This document shows, one piece after another, positions 1-9,129 of a stretch of DNA of 64,000 nt (the stretch's first letter is position 1; each line of letters starts with the position of its first letter). Made by a program: the position numbers and the translations under genes. The notes beneath the pieces are model-generated. The model was not told the DNA's origin and did not search any database. It worked only from the letters and a program-made list of their open reading frames with translations. This stretch comes from Ypsolopha sequella (Eukaryota > Arthropoda > Insecta > Lepidoptera > Ypsolophidae): assembly GCA_934047225.1 (NCBI GenBank), contig OW204005.1:20220396-20284395 (forward strand). The letters run 5' to 3'.

Positions 1-375
1 CAAGTATCTGTTCCCTTCTTGTTTCTTCCTGAAAGCTTTTCAGTGCTGATTGGAAGGAAGTTCCTTGATCGGATATTAGTGCCACGGGAATAAGACCAGT
101 CTGTCCAATGGCATCAATGATCTCTTTCAGGATTCTTTTAAGTTCAGGAGCTTTTGTTGCGCCTTCACAAAAATAAAATGCAATTGCTTGCTGCCACTTA
201 TAAACGGCTCCTTTGATCATAAATACCAAAACATGGTCAGCAAAATTATTTGTCCTTTCATTGAGGTGGACAAAACCACTGATTATGTCCTTATGTTTAT
301 CATAGTTGAGGCCAGTATCTAAAGCCATCTCATCAAATACAATACTGCAGTATTTTTTCTTCTCATCCTTCCAGG
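1..375 (-). pseudogene. P-element-like transposase, RNase H-like catalytic core (partial)
   Basis: The minus strand reads as one open frame from about 375 to the window edge. It contains CSIVFDEMALDTGLNYD, then DHVLVFMIKGAVYKWQQ and later LISDQGTSF. This is the pattern of P-element/THAP9 transposases: FDEM and SDQG look like the first two acidic residues of the RNase H-like fold. A plausible splice acceptor ('ttttag' on minus) lies at the start of the block. The C-terminal part is beyond the window. I class it as part of a broken transposon because its upstream exon is separated by SINE sequence and other repeats. Confidence 0.8.
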
Positions 376-462
376 ATGACACCTAAAACATTTATTGGTC
401 CTCTAGTATTAACTGTTAGCGGTAATCTAAAGAATTTACAGACAAATAACATTAAAGAAAAA

Positions 463-640
463 ATTTGGGCAAGTGCGAGTTGGACTCAAATTTTAACTGG
501 CAACCTGGCTGAAGCTATAGACCCCTGTGACAGACGGACAGACAGCGGAGGTTTAGTAATAAATAGGGTCCCATTTGGCACCCTTTGGGTACAGAATCCT
601 AAAAACCAGTCAAGTACGAGTTGGACTCATATATGAGTAT
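463..640 (-). repeat. Two degenerate SINE pieces inserted between transposase exons
   Basis: 'caagtgcgagttggactc' (about 466-483) and a second 'caagtacgagttggactc' (about 610-627), with 'cagacggacagacagcgg' and 'gggtcccatttggc' between them, match the reverse of the full SINE copy at 57753-58040. The two tail copies suggest two insertions or one rearranged insertion. A further tail piece ('aaccagtcaagtgcgag') is at about 1315-1331. Confidence 0.65.
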
Positions 641-1184
641 CAGACGCTCTTTAATGAATGAATGTTCAAGATTAATTATAAGTTTAACACCAACCTCTTC
701 TTTTATTGATGTAAAGATTTGAGGGTTGACACCAGGAGCAATGTTTAACCTTGCTATAAATTTTTTTAATGTTGTCTCTGATGGAAGTATAAAAATCCTT
801 TGCAGAAATTTATAGCACCTTGGTCCCTGTTTAAAAATCGAAAGAGATATTAATTTCTCTTCTAAGGTAAATCTTCTACCTTTCCGATTCTTGGTAAACA
901 ATCTAATTTGCATCCACAGCATTTGTTTACTGATGGGGTTCATATTTTCTGTCAACTCAGCAAAAGAGTTTTCTTTTGAAAATTTCAATGCTCTTTTTGC
1001 CCTGCGGTGAAAACTCAACATTTTTCTTGACTTTCTATACTCTTTGTACAGTCTTTTACATTTCGGTGTAAGATTTGTAGTGGTTGCAACAACCTTTTTC
1101 TGTTTAATTTCTTGAGGAGTTTCAATGGAAGTCATATTTTGTTCACCCTGAGCTGATTCCCATGATTTTGATGCTGAGGGTTCT
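599..1184 (-). pseudogene. P-element-like transposase, central exon
   Basis: On minus an open frame follows an acceptor-like 'ttatttccag' near 1184 and runs to 599. It contains FTLEEKLISLSIF, then GPRCYKFLQRIFILPS and TTLKKFIARLNIAPGVNP. This is the linker/helical region that precedes the catalytic core in P-element and THAP9 transposases. The frame ends in SINE-derived sequence rather than at a natural terminus, so this copy cannot encode an intact enzyme. Confidence 0.75.
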
Positions 1185-1423
1185 GGAAATAATTGAAAAT
1201 TGATACATATAAAACTTTACATGTAAAAATTCCTCTACAATATCTGTACCTCAATATATAAGGATATCCGAAGATCTAGGCCTTGAAGAGAAAACCTACC
1301 TAAAGTAAAAAAAAACCAGTCAAGTGCGAGTAGGACTTGCACAAAAAGGCAACAGGTGCCCAAGCAAAAATCTTCCAAGTCTTTTTTCCCATAGTGCCCC
1401 TTTATCTAAATATAATAATGCTA

Positions 1424-1705
1424 TATATACAAGGTGACTTTTTGATCATCGTCCAAATTCATACTGGTGGCTTGGTAAGTGATCAGTATCTTAGATCAGT
1501 AACAATTTTGGTGAAATTCGTAAAATGAAATTTCGACTCCCCATAGTGATTCACTCGGGACTGGAAGTGAATTTCTATGGAAAGCCGAAATTTAATTTTA
1601 GGAATTTCACAAAAATTGTTATTGATCCAAGATACTGATCACTTATCAAACCTCCAGTATGAATTTGGACGATGATCAAAAAGTCACCTTGTATATATAC
1701 AAGGC
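1424..1705. repeat. Foldback MITE with long inverted arms
   Basis: The left arm (about 1424-1530) starts 'tatatacaaggtgacttttt' and the right arm (about 1598-1705) is its reverse complement, ending 'aaaaagtcaccttgtatata'. Each arm is about 105 bases, with a centre of about 70 bases. The outer TATA is compatible with a TA or TATA target duplication. No coding capacity. Confidence 0.8.
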
Positions 1706-3134
1706 CTTCGGCCTCGCTGGCGCGTTCTCCGTCCTCACATGCTCGTTTTTCGGCCTCGCTAGAAAGACACTTGAAGGCTCGGCCTTCGGCCTCGCCATTA
1801 GATCTGATAAAATGTCCAATCCATTTTTTTTTTGAAAAGGTGTCAAAATCCCTGTCGGTTGTCAAAAAGTGTCAAATTTGACAGTGGATTCGTAATCACC
1901 GACCCCACCTGCCCCTTGATACCGAGTTTCAAGCGAATCGGAGCACTTTTTTGGACCTGTCAAAAAAAATGTCAAATTCTGTCAAATGTCAAATTTTTTT
2001 ATGCGGTCGCGTAGCGCTCGGCAGACAGATCACTAAAGTCGAAACCGCAACTCGCTAGGACTTACGGTTCGGGAGATATGGCCGATCAAAGTTTTGGCAA
2101 AAAAAATTTTTTTTCGACTTTTTTTTTTTATTTTATTTTCAGAAAGATCTCGTCGAGCCCTTTTCTTAGAGTACCATGAACATGGGTCTAGCTCCAGCCG
2201 TTTGGGAGATACGGGCCGTTAAAGTTTTGACACCGGGGGGGGCTAGATCTCGGCGAGACCTTTTCTTAGACACCCATCAACATGGGTCTAACTCAAGCCG
2301 TCTCGGAGATACGGGCCGTTAAAGTTTTGACATTTGAAAAAAAAAAAAAAACTTTTTTGTCACCCTATGGTCCGACCCCTAGGGATGTACCACCTTCCGT
2401 TCTTAAGATATGGCCAAAACAACATTTTTTTGTAACAAATTTTAGAAAAAAAAAAAAACTCATCCCTGGTGACCGGGGACATCCCTAGGAACTGCGCCCG
2501 CTCGCGCTTCGCGCTCGCGGGCTTGTTCCGGCGAACTTTTTGTCAATAATGTCAAAAATGTCAATTTTTCCCATCCCTAGTACCCAGGTACATCACTACA
2601 GGTACATCCTTCGGGCTCGCTCACTCACTCGCAAAACTCCCATACAAAATCCCATACAACGACCCGCCTCACTAAAATGTCAAAAAACCATGTCAAATGT
2701 CAAAAAATGACAAATGTCGGATTTTTTCCCCACTCAGTATTAGACACCCAACATTCCATACATACAACACTATAATGTCAGAACACTCTTTCCAACTAAA
2801 CAACCATGTCAATGAGTCAGTGAGTGAGTTACCGTTTTGAAGCTTTATATATAGTCAAATCAAATTAATTGTTGTAACTCATATATAATCGCAGATAGAA
2901 ACAAACATGAATTAATTCATTGAATCCCGGTTCAGAGCTCCTCACATCCAGATTGACTTTTCTTTCTGCGTTTCTATACTGCAGATTTCATCTCGAATGC
3001 TCGCAGTGCACGAGACTGAAGCGAAGGGAGACTCTGAGATACAATGAAGGCCTTGAAGGCCTTGAAGGCCAATTTGGACAAGTCTACAATTATATATATA
3101 TATATGGTATAAAGATTTTAAATATAATAAGTCA
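1706..3134. repeat. Gene-free stretch of anonymous repeats
   Basis: No coding frame here is convincing. There are 'ggccttcggcctcgc' motifs (1705-1800), many 'tgtcaaa' words (1850-2000 and 2540-2730), and an imperfect tandem repeat of about 100 bases at 2145-2330 sharing 'gagatacgggccgttaaagt'. A dispersed repeat at about 2922-2988 recurs reversed at 36172-36235 and 51248-51316. The short open frames here are probably noise. Confidence 0.5.
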
Positions 3135-3270
3135 ATTTAACTATACCTGAATATTGGTAATCGTGTTGAAAACTTGCAACACCTTTTTGGCCCTTCATAA
3201 TTGAAGGAGTTTCAGTAGAAGTCACACTCAATTCAAATTGAGCAGGCTCAGGTGTTTTTAATGGTGGGCA
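3135..3270 (-). pseudogene. P-element-like transposase, internal exon (copy 1)
   Basis: The minus strand reads PPLKTPEPAQFELSVTSTET and continues for about 20 more residues. It resembles the start of the exon at 1184 (MTSIETPQEIKQKK) and is repeated in copy 2 at about 9535-9660. It probably encodes a linker between the THAP and transposase regions. Exact splice sites were not fixed. Confidence 0.45.
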
Positions 3271-3615
3271 ATCTAAAAATTATAAAAATTCTTAACACTT
3301 CAGTTCAGCCAGCACCATAATATAAAAACGGTGGCTTAGCTCACATACATTAATATATATAATAATATACATAGGCCACATAAGTCGTCTTCACCCGTAC
3401 CATTGCGGAACAGGGGGCACGGAGGGAACAGAGGTCAACTTATTTTGTACAGAGAGTGAAGAGAGAATCCCCATGCAATTCTCTATCTCTATAAGTGCAT
3501 ATTCACCAAAATTTCATTTTCCAAAGACACAATTTCAATACAAAATGTATAGATTAGTTAATTCACTGTCACTGTATAACAAGATTACTAACAACAACAA
3601 TTACCTATAGAAAAG

Positions 3616-3798
3616 TTAGTATCGTGCCCCCTTATCGACACTCTGACCAAAATAAATGTAACTACCTGTTAAAGTTTCCATGGTATGAAGAGATTTTTTT
3701 TGTGGAGGTTGTTCAAGGTTTGACGCAGCATACGAATGTTCATTTTGTCTCTTCCTGGCATAACTATGATCAGTTGTTGGATAATTCTCTGTGGACAT
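3616..3798 (-). pseudogene. P-element-like transposon, second exon (copy 1)
   Basis: A minus-strand frame with MSTENYPTTDHSYARKRQNE and EQPPQKK. It is repeated in copy 2 at 10006-10194 with several substitutions, so it belongs to the transposon rather than to an isolated gene. It is low in complexity and likely a linker following the THAP exon. Confidence 0.45.
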
Positions 3799-3877
3799 AA
3801 TATAAAGAAAGCAATGAATATTAGTGTTAAAATGAGATATTAATACCTACAATACACATATTAAGTAGCACGTTTTT

Positions 3878-4195
3878 TTAATGTTTCTTACCAGAACGAA
3901 CTTGGCTGGTTGATGGACGCCCACTGGTTATTTCTTCAGCAGTAAATAATGCTGGATAAGCATGGCCCAAAAGACGTGATTTCACGGTAATAAATCTATT
4001 TTCGAAATGGTTATGACACACGGTTAATTTACAAAGATCAATAGTTTCCATTGCTCGCAGCGAGCCACAGTTGATGGAATCCAACCACCTTTTGAGTCTT
4101 CTCTCAGAATTTGGGAATTTATGCATTATAGCGTCCTTTCGCGTATTATTGCATCCCGGCACACAACACTTATCATATAGCATTTCTACAAACAC
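3878..4195 (-). pseudogene. THAP DNA-binding domain exon of the P-like transposon (copy 1)
   Basis: A minus-strand frame of about 105 codons containing CCVPGCNNTRKDAIMHKFP, then LKRWLDSINC, CHNHFENRF and AYPALF. These are the ordered marks of a THAP C2CH zinc finger: paired Cys, a central Trp, C-x2-H followed by F, and a closing A-P-x-L-F-like box. In P elements this domain binds the transposon ends. The finger looks intact, but the transposase exons downstream are interrupted. In copy 2 the middle of this domain is deleted. Confidence 0.75.
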
Positions 4196-4532
4196 AATGT
4201 CACAGAGAAAGATTAAGTATTTGAAGTAAATGCCACGAAAATAATTTTTACACCAACTTCTCGCTTAAATTCTCAACGACAACAGACACTTTGAAACAAA
4301 CAAAATGGCGTCATGATCAAGGAGAAAGAGCGGGGTAGAAGAGGAGAGGACGGGGGGAGAAATGTCATGTATCATTTTCTTAAAAAAAAAAAAGTCAAAA
4401 TACGTGTCCGAAATATTTTGTTCCTTGATTTGGGCCCGTGGTGTGTCACATAAGGACAAACCATAAACTAATACAGGCAATAGATAATAATGTGATGTGC
4501 CAGTCATTACCAACACTCCTCCTAACAACACA

Positions 4533-6044
4533 TTAGTTGATTCCGAGGCTGCTTCGCAATTTGAAGAGTCGTGGACCAGCTACTGCCTTTGTTAGTAAAT
4601 CTGCGTCCATGTTTTCTGTTGGACAATATTCGACTTCTAAGATTTTCTCTTGAATGCAGTCTCTTATGAAATGCACTTTCAAGTCGATGTGCTTCGACTT
4701 CGAAGTTACCATAGAATTTTTGCTTAGCTTCAGGGTAGCTTGATTATCGTTCTGGATGACTATTCTTTGGTAGATCATCCCTAAGTCTTTGTATAGTCCT
4801 TTTAGGTGGATGGCCTCTTTTGCTGCTTCAGTTAAAGCAATGTATTCTGCCTCTGCTGTCGATAGAGCGATGCTTTTTTGCTTTCTGGTCATCCAGCTCA
4901 CTGCTGTTCCTGCATATTTGAAACAGTAGCCAGAAAATGACTTTCTGTCTAGCTTGCATGCGCCCCAATCTGCGTCAGCCATTCCATACAAGGCATTTCC
5001 AGTTTTCTTGAAAGTTAAGCCAACACTCCTTGTTCCTTTAAGGTAACGTAGTACTCTCTTTGCGCACTTGAAGTGTTCGTCACTATAACAGTCATTAAAC
5101 TGAGACAGGTAACTAACGGCAAACATTATATCCGGCCTCGTCGCCACTGCTAAGTACATCAATGTACCAATTATGTTTTTATAGGGGATATCTTTTCTCT
5201 CCCCAGCTTCGCTTTTCTGTAGCGTAAGGCCTGGCTCCATGGGTGTAGATGTGGACTTACAGTCTTCCATGTTGAACCTTTTTAGGGTGTCTTCAATGAA
5301 CTTATCTTGGTTCAGTTTGATTCCATCCTTTGTATAAGTCACATCTATTCCAATTAGACGTTCTGGTCTTTTCAGATCCTTTAGTTCGAACTTCTTGTTT
5401 AGCAGGTCCTTAATCTCCTTAAGTTTCTGAGGACACGAGTAGGCAATCAGCAAGTCGTCGACATAGATGGCGAGGATTATCTTTACTCCTCCTTTCGCCA
5501 GAATGTAAACACATGGATCATAGCTTGATGCCACAAATCCTAAAGCTTTCAGTTCTGTGTCGAGTTTCTTGTACCACTGCCTCCCTGCCTGTTTGAGTCC
5601 ATATAGAGCCCTTTTCAGTAGGCATACTTTTTCGTTGTCTATATTTTTTATATCTTTCAGCATATTTGATGTCTTGTTGTACATAGTCAGATCGTCTTTT
5701 TCGCTCTCTTCAATCAGTATTTCTGTCAAATAGTCTTCTAGGTAGTTTGGGTATTTCATTATTATGTTTTCTTCTAGTTCCCCATTTAGATAAGCCGTAG
5801 TCATATCCATTTGGTTTAGATCAAGGCCTTCTTCTACTGCTATTCCAAAAACAGATCTAATTGAGCTTAGTTTAGCCACGGGAGCGTAAGTTTCATTATA
5901 GTCTACGCCCGGTCTCTGTGTAAATCCCCGTGCAACGAGTCTGGCTTTCTTCGTAATGCTGTTGTCTGGTCCCGTTTTATTTTTCAGAACCATCTTGAAG
6001 TCTATGACTTTCATATTTTTGTCTTTTTTTTGACTATTTTCCAT
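4533..6044 (-). CDS. Copia Pol: reverse transcriptase and RNase H
   Basis: A 503-codon frame with copia-type reverse transcriptase motifs: KARLVARGFTQRPGVDYNET, DMTTAYLNGELEE, ALYGLKQAGRQWY, and the catalytic YVDDLL near residue 200. RNase H follows, with DADWGACKLDRKS, STAEAEYIAL and KHIDLKVHFIRD. In most copia elements this is continuous with Gag and integrase. Here it is in another frame and overlaps the upstream frame by 34 bases, because an A run near 6021-6028 is one base short (or two too long) for continuity. The frame is otherwise free of stops, so the insertion appears fairly young. Confidence 0.9.
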   Translation of the reverse strand: MENSQKKDKNMKVIDFKMVLKNKTGPDNSITKKARLVARGFTQRPGVDYNETYAPVAKLSSIRSVFGIAVEEGLDLNQMDMTTAYLNGELEENIIMKYPNYLEDYLTEILIEESEKDDLTMYNKTSNMLKDIKNIDNEKVCLLKRALYGLKQAGRQWYKKLDTELKALGFVASSYDPCVYILAKGGVKIILAIYVDDLLIAYSCPQKLKEIKDLLNKKFELKDLKRPERLIGIDVTYTKDGIKLNQDKFIEDTLKRFNMEDCKSTSTPMEPGLTLQKSEAGERKDIPYKNIIGTLMYLAVATRPDIMFAVSYLSQFNDCYSDEHFKCAKRVLRYLKGTRSVGLTFKKTGNALYGMADADWGACKLDRKSFSGYCFKYAGTAVSWMTRKQKSIALSTAEAEYIALTEAAKEAIHLKGLYKDLGMIYQRIVIQNDNQATLKLSKNSMVTSKSKHIDLKVHFIRDCIQEKILEVEYCPTENMDADLLTKAVAGPRLFKLRSSLGIN

Positions 6045-8512
6045 GTGCCGTTCTTGACATGTGCTCGTATTTCGGTCTTTATAGCATCACGCCAATATTC
6101 GTCACTTTCGTCTTCGTTGAACAGGTAAGATTCTTCAATGGTCTCTGATGGGTCTGTCTGGTAAAGCATATAATCCTTCGTCCATGCAGGTGGGTGGATG
6201 TCTCTTTGCGGCCTCCCATTCTCTTGTAAACTTGTACTCTCGGGCATGTCTACAACTGAAGTTTCGTCTATTGAGGTAGCATTGTCACCGGAATCATTAG
6301 GATTTATAATTGTATCACCATTTTTGTTTTCAGTAAATTCGACTTCTATCAGTTGTACCTTTTTCTTCTTCTTTTTGTTCTTTTTTGTTATATTGATGTT
6401 CTTTTCTTTTTCAGAACTCTGCGGGTGTACCTGTTTTTCTCCGTCTATTAGGTTTTTATAGTCCTCGTCTTTGTTTTCTTCAAAGTACATCTTTTCTATT
6501 ACTTTTATATCCCTGCTAATAACCACATTGTTTTCTTCCGGTATGAATACTCTAAAAGCTTTGGCCGTCGTCGAGTATCCGACGAATAATCCCTCTTTTG
6601 TCTTTTGTGTCAGTTTTCCTCGTCTATTTTTTTTTAAGATGAAGGTTTTTCTGCCGAAAACATGGAGGTGGTTTCCGGATGGTGTGCGGTCGAGGTATCT
6701 TTTGAAGGGTATTTCTCCTTTGAGAGCTTTTGACGGGCTTCTATTTATCAGGTAGTTTGCAGTACTAACTGCTTCGGCCCATAGTTTTTTGGGTGCGTTT
6801 GCTTCTATCAGCAAGCATCTGGCTTTATCCAGCAAGGATCTATTTTTTCTCTCGCTGATGCCATTTTGTTGTGGCGTGTATGTTGCCGTCAACCTTCTGT
6901 GGATTCCATGCGTCTTGAGGAAATCATCGAACTCTTTATTTCGGTATTCTGTTCCGTTGTCCGATTGAAGTGCTTTTATCTTCCTGTTGTGCAAGGTTTC
7001 CACTTCAGATTTATATTCCTTGAACTTGTCAAGTACCTCGCTCTTTTTCTTTAGGAAGTATACATGGCAGTAACGTGTATGATCGTCAATGAATGTTACG
7101 TAATATTTTGACCCTGCTAAAGTCTCGCATTCAAAAGGTCCACACACATCACTATGTATTATTTCTAGCGGTTCCTCTGCGTATGTATTTTCGTGTGATG
7201 GAAATGGTGATTGGGTCATTTTGCCTTTGATGCAGGTTTCGCAAGTTTCCATTTTACCTTGCAAGTCCAGACCGTATATTAGCTCCTCTTTCGCCAACTT
7301 CACCAAGTCCTTTTCATTTATGTGGCCGAGTTTTCGATGCCATTCCATAATATCTTTGTTTTTATTTTGCACGATATTTGCAGAGTTGTTGTTGACCTTA
7401 TTGTCAATGTCAAAATCTAGAAAGTAGAGTCCATTTTTTCTTTGTGCTGTCAGTGTCATGTCACCTTCTTTGTCTACGATGAAGGCCTTATCTTTCTCGA
7501 ATATGACCTTCTTTCCTTTATCGGTTATTTTCCCGACTGACAGAAGGTTTGTTGACAACTCGGGAACAAACAAGCTGTCCTTGATATCGATCGATCCATG
7601 ATTGTTGATGATGCGGACATTTCCTTTTCCTTCGATTTGACTTGTGTGATGATTTGATGCCAACTTTAGAGTGCCTCTCTCGGGGTTCAGATTTGAGAAC
7701 ATCGTTTTGTCTCCACACATGTGCGACGAACAGCCGCTATCTAGACACCAAACTTTTTCTGATGTTGTTGATGATACGCTATTCAGGCAGACGTTGAGGT
7801 TGCTGTTCTCAACCGTTTTTCCTTTGCTTTTCTTATTTCTCCAACATGCTTCGGTAGTGTGGCCTGACTTTTTGCACTTTTTGCAGTATTTGCGCTGTTT
7901 ATTTTTAGTGTAATACGCTTCAGAGCTTTCAGGTTGATCATTTTCATTCCTAGCCTGGTATTCTTCAAGAATTTTTATTTTCAGGTCTTCAGGTTTTGGT
8001 AAACAATCTCTCGACTCTATAGCAATGCGGAAGTTTTCGAATGACGTTGGCAGACTGTAGAGTAACATGATGCTGAGTAGTTCTGCAGGTATTTGGATGT
8101 CCATGTCGGTTAGCTTGTCCACGATGTCCATGAAATTGTTAATGTGATCACGAATGTCTTCATTTGTCGTCATTCGTTTCAGAATTAACTGTTTCAACAA
8201 CGTGGCTTTCCTTGCTGGTCCGGAACTTTGGTAAGTACTTTTGAGTTTATCCCAAACAGATTTTGATGTGACGCAGGTCTTCACTTGTTTTAGTTCAGAC
8301 GGTGACAGTAAAAGAATAATCTCGGCTCTTGCCTTCGAGTCTTCCTTTTTGTATGCCGCTTGCGCCGCAGCATCCGCTTTTGGATCCAGTACTTTTTCGC
8401 CGCTTACTAATTCCCATAATTCATTTTTTATGAGCACGGCCTCCGCCTGCAGGCACCAGGTGTCATAGTTGGTTTTGTTTAGAACCTCTATGTGTCGGTA
8501 GGTGGATCCCAT
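6011..8512 (-). CDS. Copia Gag, protease and integrase
   Basis: An 833-codon frame starting at an ATG (8512). The N-terminal Gag region is of the UBN2/copia type (YDTWCLQAEAVLIKNELWEL). A CCHC knuckle follows (CKKCKKSGHTTEAC, about residue 208), then an aspartic protease (WCLDSGCSSHMCG, about 255). The integrase has an HHCC region (WHRKLGHI ... CETCIKGKM) and core motifs HSDVCGPF, LQSDNGTEY and the following Glu in QQNGISERKNRS. The frame ends at KKKTKI inside an A-rich run where the downstream polymerase frame takes over. A single-base slip or, less likely, programmed frameshifting would explain this. Confidence 0.9.
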   Translation of the reverse strand: MGSTYRHIEVLNKTNYDTWCLQAEAVLIKNELWELVSGEKVLDPKADAAAQAAYKKEDSKARAEIILLLSPSELKQVKTCVTSKSVWDKLKSTYQSSGPARKATLLKQLILKRMTTNEDIRDHINNFMDIVDKLTDMDIQIPAELLSIMLLYSLPTSFENFRIAIESRDCLPKPEDLKIKILEEYQARNENDQPESSEAYYTKNKQRKYCKKCKKSGHTTEACWRNKKSKGKTVENSNLNVCLNSVSSTTSEKVWCLDSGCSSHMCGDKTMFSNLNPERGTLKLASNHHTSQIEGKGNVRIINNHGSIDIKDSLFVPELSTNLLSVGKITDKGKKVIFEKDKAFIVDKEGDMTLTAQRKNGLYFLDFDIDNKVNNNSANIVQNKNKDIMEWHRKLGHINEKDLVKLAKEELIYGLDLQGKMETCETCIKGKMTQSPFPSHENTYAEEPLEIIHSDVCGPFECETLAGSKYYVTFIDDHTRYCHVYFLKKKSEVLDKFKEYKSEVETLHNRKIKALQSDNGTEYRNKEFDDFLKTHGIHRRLTATYTPQQNGISERKNRSLLDKARCLLIEANAPKKLWAEAVSTANYLINRSPSKALKGEIPFKRYLDRTPSGNHLHVFGRKTFILKKNRRGKLTQKTKEGLFVGYSTTAKAFRVFIPEENNVVISRDIKVIEKMYFEENKDEDYKNLIDGEKQVHPQSSEKEKNINITKKNKKKKKKVQLIEVEFTENKNGDTIINPNDSGDNATSIDETSVVDMPESTSLQENGRPQRDIHPPAWTKDYMLYQTDPSETIEESYLFNEDESDEYWRDAIKTEIRAHVKNGTWKIVKKKTKI

Positions 8513-8536
8513 CCTTTATTTTTGTAGGATAACCAC

Positions 8537-8548
8537 GCTCTGCTACCA
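8537..8548 (-). promoter_or_regulatory. Copia primer-binding site (initiator tRNA-Met type)
   Basis: On minus the sequence is tggtagcagagc, three bases after the presumed LTR end 'cctaaca'. It matches the complement of the 3' end of insect initiator tRNA-Met as I remember it, the common primer of copia elements. Confidence 0.7.
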
Positions 8549-8803
8549 ATTTGTTAGGTTTCCGTACACATAGTCTGCTATCTAAATAAATACAACAGTA
8601 CAAGAGGTAATATCAGCAATGTATTCACATTGAGAGTTCTCTACAGAGTGTGTCACACACAAATTATAGAGGGATACTACGTATCAGATAGCCCTCTCGC
8701 CTGTAGTTAACCTCAGACACGTCTTCTGCCTCCTGATTGGCTGGGGGAAAACGATATATCACTTTTTTTATTATTCACATCTTATTGTGTAGGCCAAGAC
8801 ACC

Positions 8804-9129
8804 AACTCTAAACAGCCATATTAAAAAAAAAAGCAGGGAGGCAGACCTTTCGTTTTTCATAGGACTAAAATTGCACAAAAGTTGGAAAACCTTACGATTT
8901 TTCCTACTTTTGTGCATTTTAGTCCTTAAATGAAACAAAATTAGATACGAAATAAAACAAATCTATCTATTTTATTACCTTTTTAATTTTTTTATATTAT
9001 ATTTAAGTAAAGCTTTTGCTTGCATATGCTGCAAGTTTTTGACATTTTCCAAACGAAATACATCTGCGCCTCTTAATATTTTGTTAATGAATGACATTAC
9101 ACCAGCTAAAATTTGCCAGTCTGACTGTT
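8804..9129. repeat. Gene-free stretch with a short hairpin
   Basis: Nothing coding is visible. Inverted arms 'aggactaaaattgcacaaaa' (about 8861-8880) and the reverse complement (about 8906-8926) form a 65-base hairpin, probably a short foldback element. Confidence 0.5.

Larger units (their letters stand above)
1..4440 (-). mobile_element. P-element/THAP-type DNA transposon, copy 1 (runs off the left edge)
   Basis: Read on minus, this stretch holds a THAP-domain exon (4195-3878), a second exon (3798-3616), a third exon near 3270-3135 and two transposase blocks (1184-599 and 375-1). That is the order expected of a P-element-like transposase. The right end reads 'gggcccgtg' at about 4432-4440. 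The region 3140-4440 is closely matched by copy 2 at 9520-10728, including the end sequence, which supports a mobile unit. Younger repeats interrupt it (SINE pieces 463-640, foldback 1424-1705, anonymous repeats 1706-3130). The other end lies outside the window, so terminal repeats and target duplication could not be checked. Confidence 0.75.
4441..8803 (-). mobile_element. Ty1/copia LTR retrotransposon, internal region nearly intact
   Basis: On minus the order is LTR-like sequence (about 8803-8551), primer-binding site (8548-8537), Gag-protease-integrase frame (8512-6011), reverse transcriptase-RNase H frame (6044-4533), then a purine tract 'aggaggag' and 'tgttggtaatgactgg' at about 4517, which looks like an LTR start. 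The LTR end next to the primer site reads 'cctaaca', giving TGTT...AACA ends. The 4441-4517 and 8551-8803 stretches do not align convincingly, so the outer limits are uncertain. The left end abuts the P-like transposon at 4440. Confidence 0.8.

Noticed and set aside
376..636. 86-codon plus frame
   Set aside because: Most of it is reverse-oriented SINE sequence between two transposase exons.
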